From positions 1 to 46,037 of the forward strand of contig JASKKK010000018.1 in the NCBI GenBank assembly GCA_030154185.1: 46,037 nt of DNA, given 5' to 3'. Numbering within the stretch: position 1 is the first letter of the stretch; the number at the start of each line of letters is the position of its first letter. Below the pieces are notes generated by a model. That model searched no databases. It had not been told where the DNA came from and was given only the letters and a program-made list of their open reading frames with translations. Below are positions 8,796 to 18,273 of the stretch, in pieces. A program made the translations under genes and the position numbers. Source of the stretch: Desulfuromonadales bacterium. Lineage in GTDB: Bacteria; Desulfobacterota; Desulfuromonadia; Desulfuromonadales; Syntrophotaleaceae.

Positions 8796-10193
8796 ATGAC
8801 TTACAAATATACGACGATTCCTCAAGGCGAAAAGATAACCCTCAAAGACGGACGGCTGCAGGTCCCCGACAACCCCATCGTGCCTTTCATTGAAGGTGAT
8901 GGTACAGGACCGGATATATGGAAATCCGCCGTGCGCGTATTCGATGCGGCCGTTGCTAAAGCTTACGAAGGTAATCGCCGCATCCGTTGGATGGAAGTCT
9001 ACGCCGGAGAAAAGGCGTTCAACATGCAACTCGGCTGGCTGCCCGATGAAACGCTGCAGGCATTCAACGAATTTCTTGTAGGTATAAAGGGCCCTCTGAC
9101 CACCCCGATAGGCGGAGGTATTCGTTCTCTGAACGTAGCCCTGCGCCAGGAACTCGATCTGTTCGTCTGCCTGCGACCGGTACGCTATTTCGAAGGCGTC
9201 CCTTCTCCGGTAAAAAAACCTCAGGATGTCGACATCGTGATTTTCCGGGAAAACACCGAAGATATCTATGCCGGCATCGAGTGGCAGGCCGGCAGCCCCG
9301 AAGCGAAGCAGGTCATCGATTATCTGCAGCAGCAGATGGGCGTCGGCAAGATCCCGTATCCCGAAGCCACCGGTATCGGCATCAAACCGATCTCCAGGCC
9401 GCGCACCGAACGTTTGATCCGGGCCGCCGTTCAGTACGCCATCGACCACCAGCGCCGCTCGGTAACCCTCGTTCACAAAGGGAACATCATGAAGTTCACC
9501 GAAGGGGCCTTTAAACAATGGGGGTATGAACTTGCGACCAGGGAATTCCGCGACCAGGTGGTGACTGCCCGGGAAAGCTGGATTCTCGCCAACAAGGATG
9601 ACAATCCCGAACTGGACGACGAGTCCATCGCACGCATGATCGACCCCGGCTACGATATGATGACCGCGGAACAGCAGGCCGAGATACGCCAAGAAGTGGC
9701 CGATACGCTCACCTGCCTGCATACGACCCATGGCCAGGGGCGGTGGCGCGATAAAGTGATGATCAAGGACGCCATTGCCGACATCGCCCTGCAGCAGGTT
9801 CTGACCCGGGCCGGCGAATTCGACGTCATCGCCACCATGAACCTCAATGGCGACTACCTGTCCGATGCCCTGGCTGCACAGGTCGGCGGTATCGGCATTG
9901 CTCCGGGTGCCAACATCAACTATCAGACCGGCCATGCCATCTTCGAAGCGACTCACGGTACCGCACCCAAATATGCGAACCTCGACAAGGTCAATCCCGG
10001 TTCCGTGATTCTCTCCGGGGTTCTCATGCTGGAGCATCTGGGCTGGAAAGAAGCAGCCGACCTGATTGTCCGGGCTATGGAGAAGACCATCGGCCAGAAG
10101 CGTGTAACCTATGATTTCGAGCGCCTTATGGACGGCTCCACCTTGCTCAAATGCTCCGAATTCGGAAGCGCCCTTATTGACAATATGGATTGA
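8796..10193 (+). CDS. icd: NADP-type isocitrate dehydrogenase
   Basis: Oxidative decarboxylation of isocitrate to 2-oxoglutarate in the TCA cycle. The sequence follows E. coli Icd closely: [32 protein letters not shown] (holding the Ser that is phosphorylated in E. coli), [60 protein letters not shown]. At 465 residues it is about 50 longer than the E. coli enzyme; the extra block (about 255-310, charged, with REVADTLTC-like content and HTTHGQGRW) lies before [17 protein letters not shown] precedes the ATG. It forms an operon with mdh and supplies substrate for the kor genes further along. Confidence 0.95.
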   Translation: MTYKYTTIPQGEKITLKDGRLQVPDNPIVPFIEGDGTGPDIWKSAVRVFDAAVAKAYEGNRRIRWMEVYAGEKAFNMQLGWLPDETLQAFNEFLVGIKGPLTTPIGGGIRSLNVALRQELDLFVCLRPVRYFEGVPSPVKKPQDVDIVIFRENTEDIYAGIEWQAGSPEAKQVIDYLQQQMGVGKIPYPEATGIGIKPISRPRTERLIRAAVQYAIDHQRRSVTLVHKGNIMKFTEGAFKQWGYELATREFRDQVVTARESWILANKDDNPELDDESIARMIDPGYDMMTAEQQAEIRQEVADTLTCLHTTHGQGRWRDKVMIKDAIADIALQQVLTRAGEFDVIATMNLNGDYLSDALAAQVGGIGIAPGANINYQTGHAIFEATHGTAPKYANLDKVNPGSVILSGVLMLEHLGWKEAADLIVRAMEKTIGQKRVTYDFERLMDGSTLLKCSEFGSALIDNMD

Positions 10194-10207
10194 ATGTTCA
10201 CAATGGT

Positions 10208-10235
10208 CCGACGCTTTCACTTTTTTCAGCGTCGG
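10208..10235 (+). repeat. icd-mdh intercistronic hairpin
   Basis: CCGACGCT (10208-10215) and AGCGTCGG (10228-10235) form an 8-bp perfect stem with a 12-nt loop. No U-run follows, so it is more likely an mRNA processing or stability element than a terminator. Confidence 0.55.
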
Positions 10236-10256
10236 CTTTGAATGGAGGGAAACAGT

Positions 10257-11213
10257 ATGGTTAAACCTAAAATCGCCCTTGTCGGCGGCGGCCAGATCGG
10301 CAACGCCATCGCTCATCTGGCAGCCTTGCGTGAACTCGGCGATGTGGTCATGTTCGACATCAAGGAAGGTCTGGCGGAAGGCAAATGCCTGGATATCGCC
10401 GAAGCTGCCCCTATTGCAAACTTTGATGTACAGCTTCGCGGCGACAGCGATATCGGCTGTATCGCCGGCGCCGATATCATCGTGGTCACCGCCGGGGTGC
10501 CCCGCAAACCCGGCATGAGCCGCGAGGACCTTATTGAAATCAATGCCCGCATCATGGTCACGGTCGCCGAAGGCATCAAAACCCACGCACCGGACGCGAT
10601 CGTCATCGTCCTGTCAAATCCGCTCGATGCCATGGTGACTCTGTGTCAAAAACTTACGGGATTTCCTGTCGAGCGCGTCATGGGTATGGCGGGAGTTCTC
10701 GATTCGGCCCGATTCGCGTCATTCATCGCCTGGGAACTGGGCGTATCGGTCCGTGACGTCAACGCATTGGTATTGGGCGGACATGGCGACGCCATGGTAC
10801 CCATCGTGCGGTTCGCCAATGTCAACGGCATTCCTGCCCTTGAACTGCTGGAACGTAAATACGGCAGCGCCGAAAAAGCCCGCCAGGTCATGGCCGAACT
10901 GGTCGAGCGTACCCAGAATGCCGGCGGCGAGGTGGTGGACCTGCTCAAGACCGGCAGCGCTTTCATCTCCCCCGCAACCAGCGCCATCTCCATGGTCGAG
11001 GCGGTCATTCACGATCAGAAACGCCTGTTGCCGGTTTGCGCCATGTTAAGCGGCCAGTACGGTGTCAGCGGCTACTATGTCGGCGTGCCCTGCATTCTCG
11101 GAGCGGGAGGGATCGAAAAGATCGTCGAGTTCGATTTGACCGACGATGAGCAGAGTCTGCTCGATCATTCCGTAGCGGAAGTAAAAAAACTCGTCGACAG
11201 CCTGCCGATTTAA
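10257..11213 (+). CDS. mdh: Malate dehydrogenase (LDH-like type)
   Basis: NAD-dependent oxidation of malate to oxaloacetate, TCA cycle. 318 residues. The Rossmann motif is GGGQIGN near residue 8. The mobile-loop [10 protein letters not shown] has Arg, as expected for malate rather than lactate. The catalytic His lies in LGGHGDAM, and SNPLDAM and [11 protein letters not shown] are also typical. ATG 10257 is preceded by GGAGGG and is preferred over the in-frame TTG at 10242. It lies 63 bp after icd and is probably co-transcribed, with a hairpin between. Confidence 0.95.
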   Translation: MVKPKIALVGGGQIGNAIAHLAALRELGDVVMFDIKEGLAEGKCLDIAEAAPIANFDVQLRGDSDIGCIAGADIIVVTAGVPRKPGMSREDLIEINARIMVTVAEGIKTHAPDAIVIVLSNPLDAMVTLCQKLTGFPVERVMGMAGVLDSARFASFIAWELGVSVRDVNALVLGGHGDAMVPIVRFANVNGIPALELLERKYGSAEKARQVMAELVERTQNAGGEVVDLLKTGSAFISPATSAISMVEAVIHDQKRLLPVCAMLSGQYGVSGYYVGVPCILGAGGIEKIVEFDLTDDEQSLLDHSVAEVKKLVDSLPI

Positions 11214-11232
11214 CCCCTTGTCATGCTCGTTT

Positions 11233-11610
11233 TCAGGTGCAGTCCGACCTTCCGGGTGCAGCCTGCGAGCGGGCCTTCGCCATCTCCTGTTCCGTCAGAA
11301 GCATGGCCAGCAATTCTCCGACGGTATGTTTCTTTTCGAGGGGATGTCTCAGCGGCGTATCCATACGGATGCGATAACTGTTGCATCGTCCTACGCGGTA
11401 ACGCTCAAGGACCTGGGATTCCACCAGGTCCTTGATTATTTTCTGGGTTGCCCGCTCGGTAATACCGACCTGCATGGCCACGGCCCGCAACACCATGTCG
11501 GGATTGCGGGCCAGACACAAAAGCACATGGGCATGATTGTTCAAAAAAGTCCATTGCCTGGGTCCGTGTCCGTAACCCGATGCATTTCCCCCGGCATTTG
11601 TAGTATTCAA
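11233..11610 (-). CDS. Small winged-helix transcriptional regulator
   Basis: A 125-residue DNA-binding protein. The helix-turn-helix is clear near residues 40-75 (LRAVAMQVGITERATQKIIKDLVE), followed by a wing (SQVLERYRVGRCNSYRI), and the N-terminal part reads WTFLNNHAHVLLCLARNP, typical of MarR_2-like single-domain regulators found in many anaerobes. The start is TTG 11610, preceded on its strand by AAAGGAGAGGAAGGGT. It converges on mdh with only 19 bp between and has no visible ligand domain, so the signal it senses is unknown. Confidence 0.8.
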   Translation of the reverse strand: MNTTNAGGNASGYGHGPRQWTFLNNHAHVLLCLARNPDMVLRAVAMQVGITERATQKIIKDLVESQVLERYRVGRCNSYRIRMDTPLRHPLEKKHTVGELLAMLLTEQEMAKARSQAAPGRSDCT

Positions 11611-11667
11611 ACCCTTCCTCTCCTTTGATGCGTGCTCTTTTATTGCCTGAAAATAACGTTAAAGGGG

Positions 11668-11800
11668 CTGCTGCGTTGCTGCGATTGCCTCGCGACTTCG
11701 ACGTACGTAAGTATGCCTCATGGCTCGACCATTGCGCGCCTTGCATCTGGCGCCTTTTGCTCAGCCAGCCCGTTTAATGTTTTTTTTGCGAAAACATCGA
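11668..11800 (+). mobile_element. MITE-like repeat, degraded copy A
   Basis: This stretch matches the reverse complement of 29780-29900 at most positions: the shared core includes GCGTTGCTGCGATTGCCTCG, CTTCGACGTAC, GCGCGCCTTGCAT and the end TTTTTTGCGAAA-CATC. The end near 11800 keeps a terminal motif like that of the other copy; the end near 11668 has lost it. In one frame both copies encode the same peptide fragment (MQGA, SSNEAYL/SSHEAYL, RGNRSNAA), which I take as a by-product. Confidence 0.75.
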
Positions 11801-11957
11801 GCATGCGCCGGCTAAAAGCGCAAATACGACGACCTGACTTCCGGCCGTAGCCAAGGTTCTTTTCTCACCCGCCATACTCCCGGGAAAATCTGCCTTTTCA
11901 GACGCAGCCCGTTTTTTCCAATCCTTCTCCATAATAGAAAAAAACCGCAAAAATTTC

Positions 11958-11987
11958 TTGACTCGCCGGAACGATTTTGGGTAATTT
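11958..11987 (+). promoter_or_regulatory. Possible sigma-70 promoter for por
   Basis: TTGACT at 11958-11963 and TAATTT at 11982-11987 with an 18-bp spacer in an AT-rich stretch about 190 bp upstream of the por start. Confidence 0.4.
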
Positions 11988-12174
11988 CGATCAACATACG
12001 AACTTTTTTACGTGAAAAATAATTACTACTTAAAAAGCGGCTTTGTCAAGACAGATTATCGAGCGGGCGGTACATGATTATGAAAACGTCCGCCAACTGC
12101 CTGCGCCGCCAAACGGAATGGACATAGTTTTTCAATAGCAATCTGCAACTTTCAAATCAAGGAGAATGGAAGGC

Positions 12175-15100
12175 ATGTCGCGAAAAACAGTTACTATCGA
12201 CGGCAATAGCGCAGCGGCGCATGTCGCACACGCCACAAACGAAGTCATTGCCATCTACCCCATAACCCCCTCTTCCAACATGGGCGAAATTTCAGATATC
12301 AAAAGCGCCAGGGGAGAGAAGAATATCTGGGGCACCGTGCCGCTGGTGACGGAAATGCAGTCGGAAGCCGGGGCTGCCGGTGCAGTTCATGGGTCTTTGC
12401 AGGCCGGTGCTCTCACTACGACCTTTACCGCCAGTCAAGGCCTGCTGTTGATGATTCCGAACATGTTCAAGATCGCCGGAGAATTGACTCCGACGGTGTT
12501 CCATGTTTCGGCGCGCGCCATTGCAGCCCAGGCCCTGTCCATTTTCGGCGACCACTCTGACGTCATGACCTGCCGTTCTACCGGTTTTGCCATGCTTTCC
12601 TCCAATAATCCCCAGGAAGTCATGGATTTCGCGCTCATCGCCCAGGCAGCTACGCTACGCTCGCGGGTCCCCTTTCTGCACTTTTTCGACGGATTCCGAA
12701 CCTCTCATGAAATCCAGAAAATCGAGCAACTCGGTTTTGAAGACATGCAAGCCATGCTCGACGAGGAATTGATTGCCGACCACCGTTCCCGAGCGCTGTC
12801 CCCGGATCATCCGGTATTGCGCGGCACCTCGCAAAATCCGGATGTCTATTTCCAGGGGCGCGAGACGGTCAATCGCTTTTATCTGGCCACGCCGGGCATT
12901 GTTCAGAAGGAGATGGATAAATTTGCCGGCCTGACCGGGCGTCAATATCACCTGGTCGATTATGTCGGCGCTCCCGATGCCGAAAAAGTCATCGTCCTCA
13001 TGGGCTCCGGCGCTGATACGGTGCACGAAACCGTCGAAGCCATGAACGCCGCCGGCGAAAAGGTCGGAATGCTTAAGATCCGCCTCTACCGCCCCTTCCC
13101 CGCGGAAGCATTCCTTGCTGCTCTGCCCGCCTCGGTGCGTAAAATCGCAGTACTGGATCGCACCAAGGAGCCCGGTTCCCTCGGCGAACCTCTGTATCTC
13201 GATGTGCGCGGCGCCATCGCCGAAGCAACCACCACCGGGACCGCACCGACCATCGTCGGCGGCCGCTACGGTCTCGGTTCCAAGGAATTTACCCCCGCCA
13301 TGGTCAAGGCCGTCTACGACAACCTGGACCTTACCGAAGCGAAAAACCATTTCGTCGTCGGCATCGAGGACGATGTTTGCGGAACCAGCATCCCCGTCGA
13401 TGCCTCCTATCGCAACGACGCCTCGGGAATTTACTCGGCCATGTTCTACGGGCTCGCCTCCGACGGCACCGTCGGCGCCAACAAGAACTCCATCAAGATC
13501 ATCGGCGACCTGACGGACAACCATGTGCAGGCCTACTTTGTCTACGACTCCAAAAAGGCCGGCACGGTAACGACCTCGCACCTGCGGTTCGGAAAAACCC
13601 CGCTGCGCTCGCCGTATTTGATCAGCAACGCCGATTTCGTCGCCTGTCACAACTTCACCTTTCTTGAAAAGTGCGACATGCTTTCCAAGGTAAAATCCGG
13701 GGGGATGTTCCTTCTGAACTCCCTGTTCGATAAAGATACCGTCTGGGAGCAGATCCCCCGCGAAGTACAGCAGCAAATTATCGACAAACGACTGCGCCTG
13801 TTCGTCATCAACGCTGTGGACATCGCCGAAAAGATCGGTCTGGGCGGTCGCATCAACGTCATTATGCAGACCGCATTCTTCAAGATTACCGGCATCCTGC
13901 CCATGGATACGGCCCTCGATGCCATCAAGGACGCGATCCGCAAAACCTACGGCAAAGCCGGTGAAAAAGTGGTGGACATGAACTGCCGCGCCGCCGATGC
14001 CGCCCTCGACCAAATCGCCGAGGTAAGCATACCGGCCAAGGCCGACAGCGCCCTGAGCAAACCGCCCCTGGTGACCCCCGGCGCACCAGCCTTCGTGCAG
14101 AACGTTGTCGCGACCATCATCGCCGGCCAGGGCGACAGTCTGCCGGTTTCCAGCATGCCCGCGGACGGCACTTTCCCCACCGCCACCTCGCGTTATGAAA
14201 AGCGCAACATCGCTTTGGAAATTCCGGTGTGGGACGAGCGCCTTTGCGTCCAATGCGGTCTGTGCTCCTTTGTCTGCCCCCATGCAACCCTCCGCATGAA
14301 GATCTACGATGCCTCCTACCTGGCCCAGGCACCGCCGACCTTCCGAGCTATCGATGCACGCGGCAAAGAATTCGAGGGGGGAAAATTCACCCTCCAGGTA
14401 GCTCCCGAGGACTGCGTCGGCTGCGGCATCTGTGTCGAAGTCTGCCCGGCCAAAGACCGTCAGGATCCTTCCCGCAAGGCACTGAATATGCAATTCAAGG
14501 TTCCCCTGCGCGAACAGGAAGCCGTTAACTGGGATTTCTTCATGGCCCTGCCCGAAACCGATCCGGCTAAGGTCAAGCGCGACACCCTTAAGGGCAGCCA
14601 GTTGCTGAAACCTCTGTTCGAATTCTCCGGCGCCTGCTCGGGCTGTGGCGAAACCCCCTATCTCAAACTCATGTCGCAGATGTTCGGCGATCGCGCTCTG
14701 ATCGCCAATGCGACCGGCTGCACATCCATTTATGGCGGCAATCTGCCGACAACCCCCTGGGCCACCCGGGATGACGGACGGGGGCCGGCCTGGTCCAACT
14801 CGCTGTTCGAGGACACGGCGGAATTCGGTTTCGGCATGCGCCTGGCTGTGGATAAATTCAGCGAAGCCGCAGGCGAACTGCTGGCCCGGATAATCGAATG
14901 CGACTGCTCCGGCTGCCCGGCCGACAAGGAACTTTTGCTGGCCATCCAGCATGCCGACCAGTCCTCGCAGGTGGCCATCGAGGAACAACGGATCCGCGTA
15001 GAGCAGCTCAAAGAAGTACTCGCCAACTGCGACGACCCGGCCTCCAAACGACTCGCCACTCTGGCCGACTACCTGGTGAAAAAATCGGTATGGTGTGTCG

Positions 15101-15717
15101 GCGGCGACGGTTGGGCCTATGACATCGGCTACGGTGGACTTGACCATGTCATCGCCACGGACAAGAACGTCAACCTGCTGGTCCTCGACACGGAAGTCTA
15201 TTCCAACACCGGCGGGCAGGCTTCCAAATCAACTCCTCTCGGCGCCGTGGCCCAGTTTGCCGCCGGCGGTAAAAACATGCCCAAAAAGGATCTCGGCCTG
15301 ATGGCCATGTCCTACGGCACCGCATACGTGGCCAGCGTCTCCCTGTCCAATCCGGCCCAGGCCATCAAGGCATTCAAGGAAGCGGAGGCTTTTGACGGCC
15401 CGTCCATCATCATTGCCTACGCTCATTGCGTCGCCCACGGTATCGACATGACCAAAGGAATCGATGCCCAGAAAAAAGCGGTCGCCTGCGGCCACTGGCC
15501 CCTGTACCGTTACAACCCCGAACGGGCCGGACAAAACCTGAACCCTCTGCAACTCGACAGTAAGGCGCCGACCATTTCTTTCGAGGCGTTTGCCGCAACC
15601 CAGAATCGTTTCAGGGCTCTGAACAAGGTCAACCCGGATGCGGCGGAGGAGCTCATAGAGCGGGCCAACGCCTGGGCCCTGCGCCGGTTTGCCCTTTACG
15701 AAAAACTGGCGAATTGA
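12175..15717 (+). CDS. nifJ: Pyruvate:ferredoxin (flavodoxin) oxidoreductase
   Basis: Single-chain PFOR, 1180 residues, the usual size. It interconverts pyruvate + CoA and acetyl-CoA + CO2 with reduced ferredoxin. Domains in order: pyruvate-binding part (AIYPITPSS, TASQGLLL); the gamma-type domain (GGRYGLGSKEF, KKAGTVTTSHLRFG); two [4Fe-4S] clusters (CVQCGLCSFVCP and CVGCGICVEVCP); and the TPP domain with a fourth-cluster cysteine (GACSGCGETPY, ATGCTSIYGG, GDGWAYDIGYGG, DTEVYSNTGGQ). ATG 12175 fits the ribosome site GGAG at 12161-12164; the ATG at 12166 is too close. A hairpin follows it. The name por is equally used. Confidence 0.96.
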   Translation: MSRKTVTIDGNSAAAHVAHATNEVIAIYPITPSSNMGEISDIKSARGEKNIWGTVPLVTEMQSEAGAAGAVHGSLQAGALTTTFTASQGLLLMIPNMFKIAGELTPTVFHVSARAIAAQALSIFGDHSDVMTCRSTGFAMLSSNNPQEVMDFALIAQAATLRSRVPFLHFFDGFRTSHEIQKIEQLGFEDMQAMLDEELIADHRSRALSPDHPVLRGTSQNPDVYFQGRETVNRFYLATPGIVQKEMDKFAGLTGRQYHLVDYVGAPDAEKVIVLMGSGADTVHETVEAMNAAGEKVGMLKIRLYRPFPAEAFLAALPASVRKIAVLDRTKEPGSLGEPLYLDVRGAIAEATTTGTAPTIVGGRYGLGSKEFTPAMVKAVYDNLDLTEAKNHFVVGIEDDVCGTSIPVDASYRNDASGIYSAMFYGLASDGTVGANKNSIKIIGDLTDNHVQAYFVYDSKKAGTVTTSHLRFGKTPLRSPYLISNADFVACHNFTFLEKCDMLSKVKSGGMFLLNSLFDKDTVWEQIPREVQQQIIDKRLRLFVINAVDIAEKIGLGGRINVIMQTAFFKITGILPMDTALDAIKDAIRKTYGKAGEKVVDMNCRAADAALDQIAEVSIPAKADSALSKPPLVTPGAPAFVQNVVATIIAGQGDSLPVSSMPADGTFPTATSRYEKRNIALEIPVWDERLCVQCGLCSFVCPHATLRMKIYDASYLAQAPPTFRAIDARGKEFEGGKFTLQVAPEDCVGCGICVEVCPAKDRQDPSRKALNMQFKVPLREQEAVNWDFFMALPETDPAKVKRDTLKGSQLLKPLFEFSGACSGCGETPYLKLMSQMFGDRALIANATGCTSIYGGNLPTTPWATRDDGRGPAWSNSLFEDTAEFGFGMRLAVDKFSEAAGELLARIIECDCSGCPADKELLLAIQHADQSSQVAIEEQRIRVEQLKEVLANCDDPASKRLATLADYLVKKSVWCVGGDGWAYDIGYGGLDHVIATDKNVNLLVLDTEVYSNTGGQASKSTPLGAVAQFAAGGKNMPKKDLGLMAMSYGTAYVASVSLSNPAQAIKAFKEAEAFDGPSIIIAYAHCVAHGIDMTKGIDAQKKAVACGHWPLYRYNPERAGQNLNPLQLDSKAPTISFEAFAATQNRFRALNKVNPDAAEELIERANAWALRRFALYEKLAN

Positions 15718-15745
15718 TCCGTAAAAAAGCGAAAACCTTTCCGCC

Positions 15746-15778
15746 GGGCCATGCCGCTCCTTCGGGGCGGCATGGCCC
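15746..15778 (+). terminator. Strong hairpin after por
   Basis: GGGCCATGCCGC (15746-15757) pairs perfectly with GCGGCATGGCCC (15767-15778) around a 9-nt loop. Only a weak T-rich stretch follows, so termination efficiency is uncertain. Confidence 0.55.
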
Positions 15779-15822
15779 CCGCAACCCCGATTATTTCCCT
15801 ATACAAAGATACAGGAGTATCC

Positions 15823-16320
15823 ATGAACCCCAAGGTGTTGATCGTCATGGGTAGCGATTCGGACTGCCCGGTATTGGAAGAAACAGCAAAAATCCTCGAA
15901 CATTTCGCCATTCCCTATGAAATGCGCATCGCCTCGGCCCATCGTTCACCGCGCAAAACCGCCGACCTGGTGGAAGGGGCCGCCGACCGCGGCATCAAAG
16001 TCATTATCGCCGCAGCCGGTCTCGCCGCCCACCTTCCGGGCGTGGTCGCGGCAGGCACCATCCTGCCGGTTATCGGCGTTCCCATGGGCGGTGGCCCCCT
16101 GAACGGCGTCGACGCGCTTTATTCCATCGTCCAGATGCCCGGCGGCATTCCCGTGGCCACCACCGCCATAGGAAAAGCCGGCGCCAAAAATGCCGCGTTG
16201 CTCGCGACTCAGATCCTCGCCCTCGGTGATACGGCATTGGCCGGCAAACTTTTGGCCTACCGGGAGAAAATGGCCACGGAGGTTGAAGCGAAGGACCGCA
16301 AACTCCAGGAACGCTCATAG
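15823..16320 (+). CDS. purE: N5-carboxyaminoimidazole ribonucleotide mutase, PurE class I
   Basis: Purine biosynthesis step that converts N5-CAIR to CAIR. 165 residues, the normal class I length. Visible: the N-terminal VLIVMGSDSDCPVLEE, the active-site SAHRSP, AAAGLAAHLPGVVA, the loop GVPMGGGPLNGVDALYSIVQMP, and GIPVATTAIG. ATG 15823 has CAGGAG eight bases upstream. PurK is not nearby; purE stands alone between por and a decayed transporter. Confidence 0.95.
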   Translation: MNPKVLIVMGSDSDCPVLEETAKILEHFAIPYEMRIASAHRSPRKTADLVEGAADRGIKVIIAAAGLAAHLPGVVAAGTILPVIGVPMGGGPLNGVDALYSIVQMPGGIPVATTAIGKAGAKNAALLATQILALGDTALAGKLLAYREKMATEVEAKDRKLQERS

Positions 16321-16322
16321 CC

Positions 16323-16645
16323 AGAAAATATGCTCCGTATGTTTATATCCTCGACGGCATGACGATTTTTGTCTGCATGGGAACCATCTATTCATGGAGC
16401 GTTTTCCGAAAACCGCTGGAGGACCTGTTCGGTACCAGGCCACCCAGAGCAGCTGGCCCTACATGCTGTTTCTGTGCTTCTATGCCTTGGCCATGCCCTT
16501 TGCCGGCGGCCTGACTTCCGGCCTGATCAAAGATCATTTCGGCAGTTATCAATACGCCTTTTATGTGACGGCCGCTATGGCCCTGGCCGGGATCGCCATC
16601 AATCTGCTCGCCATTCCCCGCAAAGCACTGAGGACTCCAGCCTGA
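16323..16645 (+). pseudogene. Remnant of an OFA-type (oxalate/formate antiporter) MFS transporter
   Basis: Two fragments of one transporter family lie in different frames. Up to about 16440 the frame encodes the start of an OFA-family MFS protein (YVYILDGMTIFVCMGTIYSW, then FRKPLEDLFG) without a start codon. A one-base frameshift near 16431-16440 leads into a second frame (ATQSSWPYMLFLCFYALAMPF) that jumps directly to a typical C-terminal end (SGLIKDHFGSYQYAFYVTAA, then NLLAIPR). Roughly 300 central residues are missing. The gene is therefore inactivated by both a deletion and a frameshift. Confidence 0.75.
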
Positions 16646-16653
16646 CATACCTC

Positions 16654-16676
16654 CCCCTCCCCGATACGGGGAGGGG
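16654..16676 (+). repeat. Hairpin after the transporter remnant
   Basis: CCCCTCCCC (16654-16662) pairs perfectly with GGGGAGGGG (16668-16676) around GATAC. No U-tract follows. Confidence 0.5.
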
Positions 16677-16915
16677 AAGATCGGTGGCCGGGCCGACAGG
16701 TTGACGGCAGAGAGCATCCCCCTCCCGACCGGTCCTGTGTAAAATGGCCCACGCTCCATACCTCCGACAGCGCGCATCCCCGTCAACGAACGTTCAATGA
16801 AAAAAATTTGCAATCGGCCGGCGCAAACATGTTAGGATGGCCGATGGTTTTGTTAATGATCGGCTGCGGATCAATGCCGCCGCTTCGATAACAGGTTTAT
16901 AAGGAGAGTCCGGCA

Positions 16916-17107
16916 ATGAGCACCCCACGCTTGGAAATTATCGAACAATACTGCAAGGGATGCAGTATCTGTGTGGAATTTTGCCCCACAAACGTACTGG
17001 AAATGGACGGCTTTCTGGTCAAGGTTGTCAGACCGGAAGCCTGTATCGGTTGCATGCAATGCGAATTGCGCTGTCCCGATTTTGCGATCAAAGTCCACAA
17101 GGATTGA
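16916..17107 (+). CDS. korD: 2-oxoacid (2-oxoglutarate) ferredoxin oxidoreductase, ferredoxin-like subunit
   Basis: 63-residue iron-sulfur subunit that passes electrons from the catalytic subunits to ferredoxin. Two [4Fe-4S] motifs are complete: CKGCSICVEFCP near residues 13-24 and CIGCMQCELRCP near 43-54. AAGGAG lies nine bases before the ATG. It is the first gene of korDABC, 30 bp before korA. Confidence 0.92.
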   Translation: MSTPRLEIIEQYCKGCSICVEFCPTNVLEMDGFLVKVVRPEACIGCMQCELRCPDFAIKVHKD

Positions 17108-17137
17108 ATCCTTTTTGACTTGAGGAGGTCTATCAAG

Positions 17138-18271
17138 GTGGCTAAAAAAATTGCTTTACTGCAGGGTAACGAAGCCTGCGCCTACGGCGCCCTGTACGCC
17201 GGATGCCGTTTCTTCGGCGGTTATCCCATCACCCCTTCGACCGAGGTGGCCGAGGTCATGGCCAAGGAACTGCCCAAAAACGGCGGCAAGTTCATACAGA
17301 TGGAAGATGAAATCGCTGCCATAGCATCCGTGCTCGGCGCATCCCTCACCGGTGCCAAGGCCCTGACGGCCAGTTCCGGGCCCGGCATATCTCTCAAACA
17401 GGAGCTCATCGGTTACGCCTGTATTGCCGAAATTCCCTGCGTCATCGTCAACGTCATGCGCGGCGGTCCGTCGACCGGCATGCCGACCGGTCCCAGTCAA
17501 TCGGATATCATGCAGGCTCGCTGGGGAACCCATGGCGACCATGCAGCCATTGCCGTGGCACCGGCATCCTGCCAGGAGATTTTCTCCGAAACGGTACGGG
17601 CCTTCAATCTGGCCGAAACCTACCGCATGCCGGTGCAGGTTCTTCTGGATGAAATCAACGGTCATATGCGGGAACGCATCGAACTCCCCGAACCGGGCGA
17701 TCTTGAAATCATCGACCGTCAGACGCCGCCCGTTTCTCCGGACCAGTACCTGCCCTACGATCCGAGTTTCGGCGACATTCCGCCCCTGGCGGCTTTCGGA
17801 TCGGGCTATCGTTTTCACGTCACGGGGCTGAACAAGGCCGCCGATGGCTTCCCCACCACGAAAGCCAAGCTGGTCGATGCCGAGGAGCGTCGTCAGTTGC
17901 GAAAGGTGGAAGCCAACCGCGAGCTTATCGAAAAAAATGAAGAACACATGATTGAAGATGCCGAAATCGTGATTGTCGCCATCGGCACCATCAGCCGCTC
18001 CGCACGCAACGCTGTCAATCAATTGCGCGAGCAGGGTATGAAGGTCGGTTTGTTTCGCCCCATCACCCTGTGGCCGTTCCCCGAACGACGCATAGCCGAA
18101 CTGGCCGGCCAGGCCAAAGCCATGATCATCCCGGAAATGAATCTGGGCCAGATGATTCTCGAGGTGGAACGTATCGTCAAAGGGGCCTGCGATCTGCACG
18201 GCATCGGCAGGGTCGACGGCGAGCCCATCACCCCCTCCCAGATCATGGAAAAAATCAAGGAGGTCTGCTAG
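17138..18271 (+). CDS. korA: 2-oxoglutarate:ferredoxin oxidoreductase, alpha subunit
   Basis: Catalytic subunit of the enzyme interconverting 2-oxoglutarate + CoA and succinyl-CoA + CO2 with ferredoxin. 377 residues, with GNEACAYGALYAGCRFFGGYPITPSTEVAE split over the pyruvate-ferredoxin fold, MEDEIAA, TASSGPGISLKQE, RGGPSTGMPT and QSDIMQARWGTHGD. GTG 17138 has GAGGAGGT eight bases upstream and is the best start. Context with icd and mdh supports 2-oxoglutarate rather than pyruvate as substrate. Confidence 0.93.
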   Translation: MAKKIALLQGNEACAYGALYAGCRFFGGYPITPSTEVAEVMAKELPKNGGKFIQMEDEIAAIASVLGASLTGAKALTASSGPGISLKQELIGYACIAEIPCVIVNVMRGGPSTGMPTGPSQSDIMQARWGTHGDHAAIAVAPASCQEIFSETVRAFNLAETYRMPVQVLLDEINGHMRERIELPEPGDLEIIDRQTPPVSPDQYLPYDPSFGDIPPLAAFGSGYRFHVTGLNKAADGFPTTKAKLVDAEERRQLRKVEANRELIEKNEEHMIEDAEIVIVAIGTISRSARNAVNQLREQGMKVGLFRPITLWPFPERRIAELAGQAKAMIIPEMNLGQMILEVERIVKGACDLHGIGRVDGEPITPSQIMEKIKEVC

Positions 18272-18273
18272 CC

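Larger units (their letters stand above)
11611..12174. other. Intergenic region between the wHTH gene and por
   Basis: The gap holds a degraded copy of a MITE-like repeat (11668-11800), then AT-rich sequence with a possible promoter at 11958-11987 and the ribosome site of the por gene. I see no convincing gene. Confidence 0.6.

Noticed and set aside
8730-10586. Minus-strand open frame of 618 codons opposite icd and mdh
   Set aside because: It crosses two well-supported genes on the other strand and has no recognisable domain.
12655-15147. Minus-strand open frame of 830 codons opposite por
   Set aside because: It lies wholly antisense to an intact PFOR gene, is rich in Gly, Val and Asp as expected of a GC-rich mirror frame, and shows no family motif or ribosome site.
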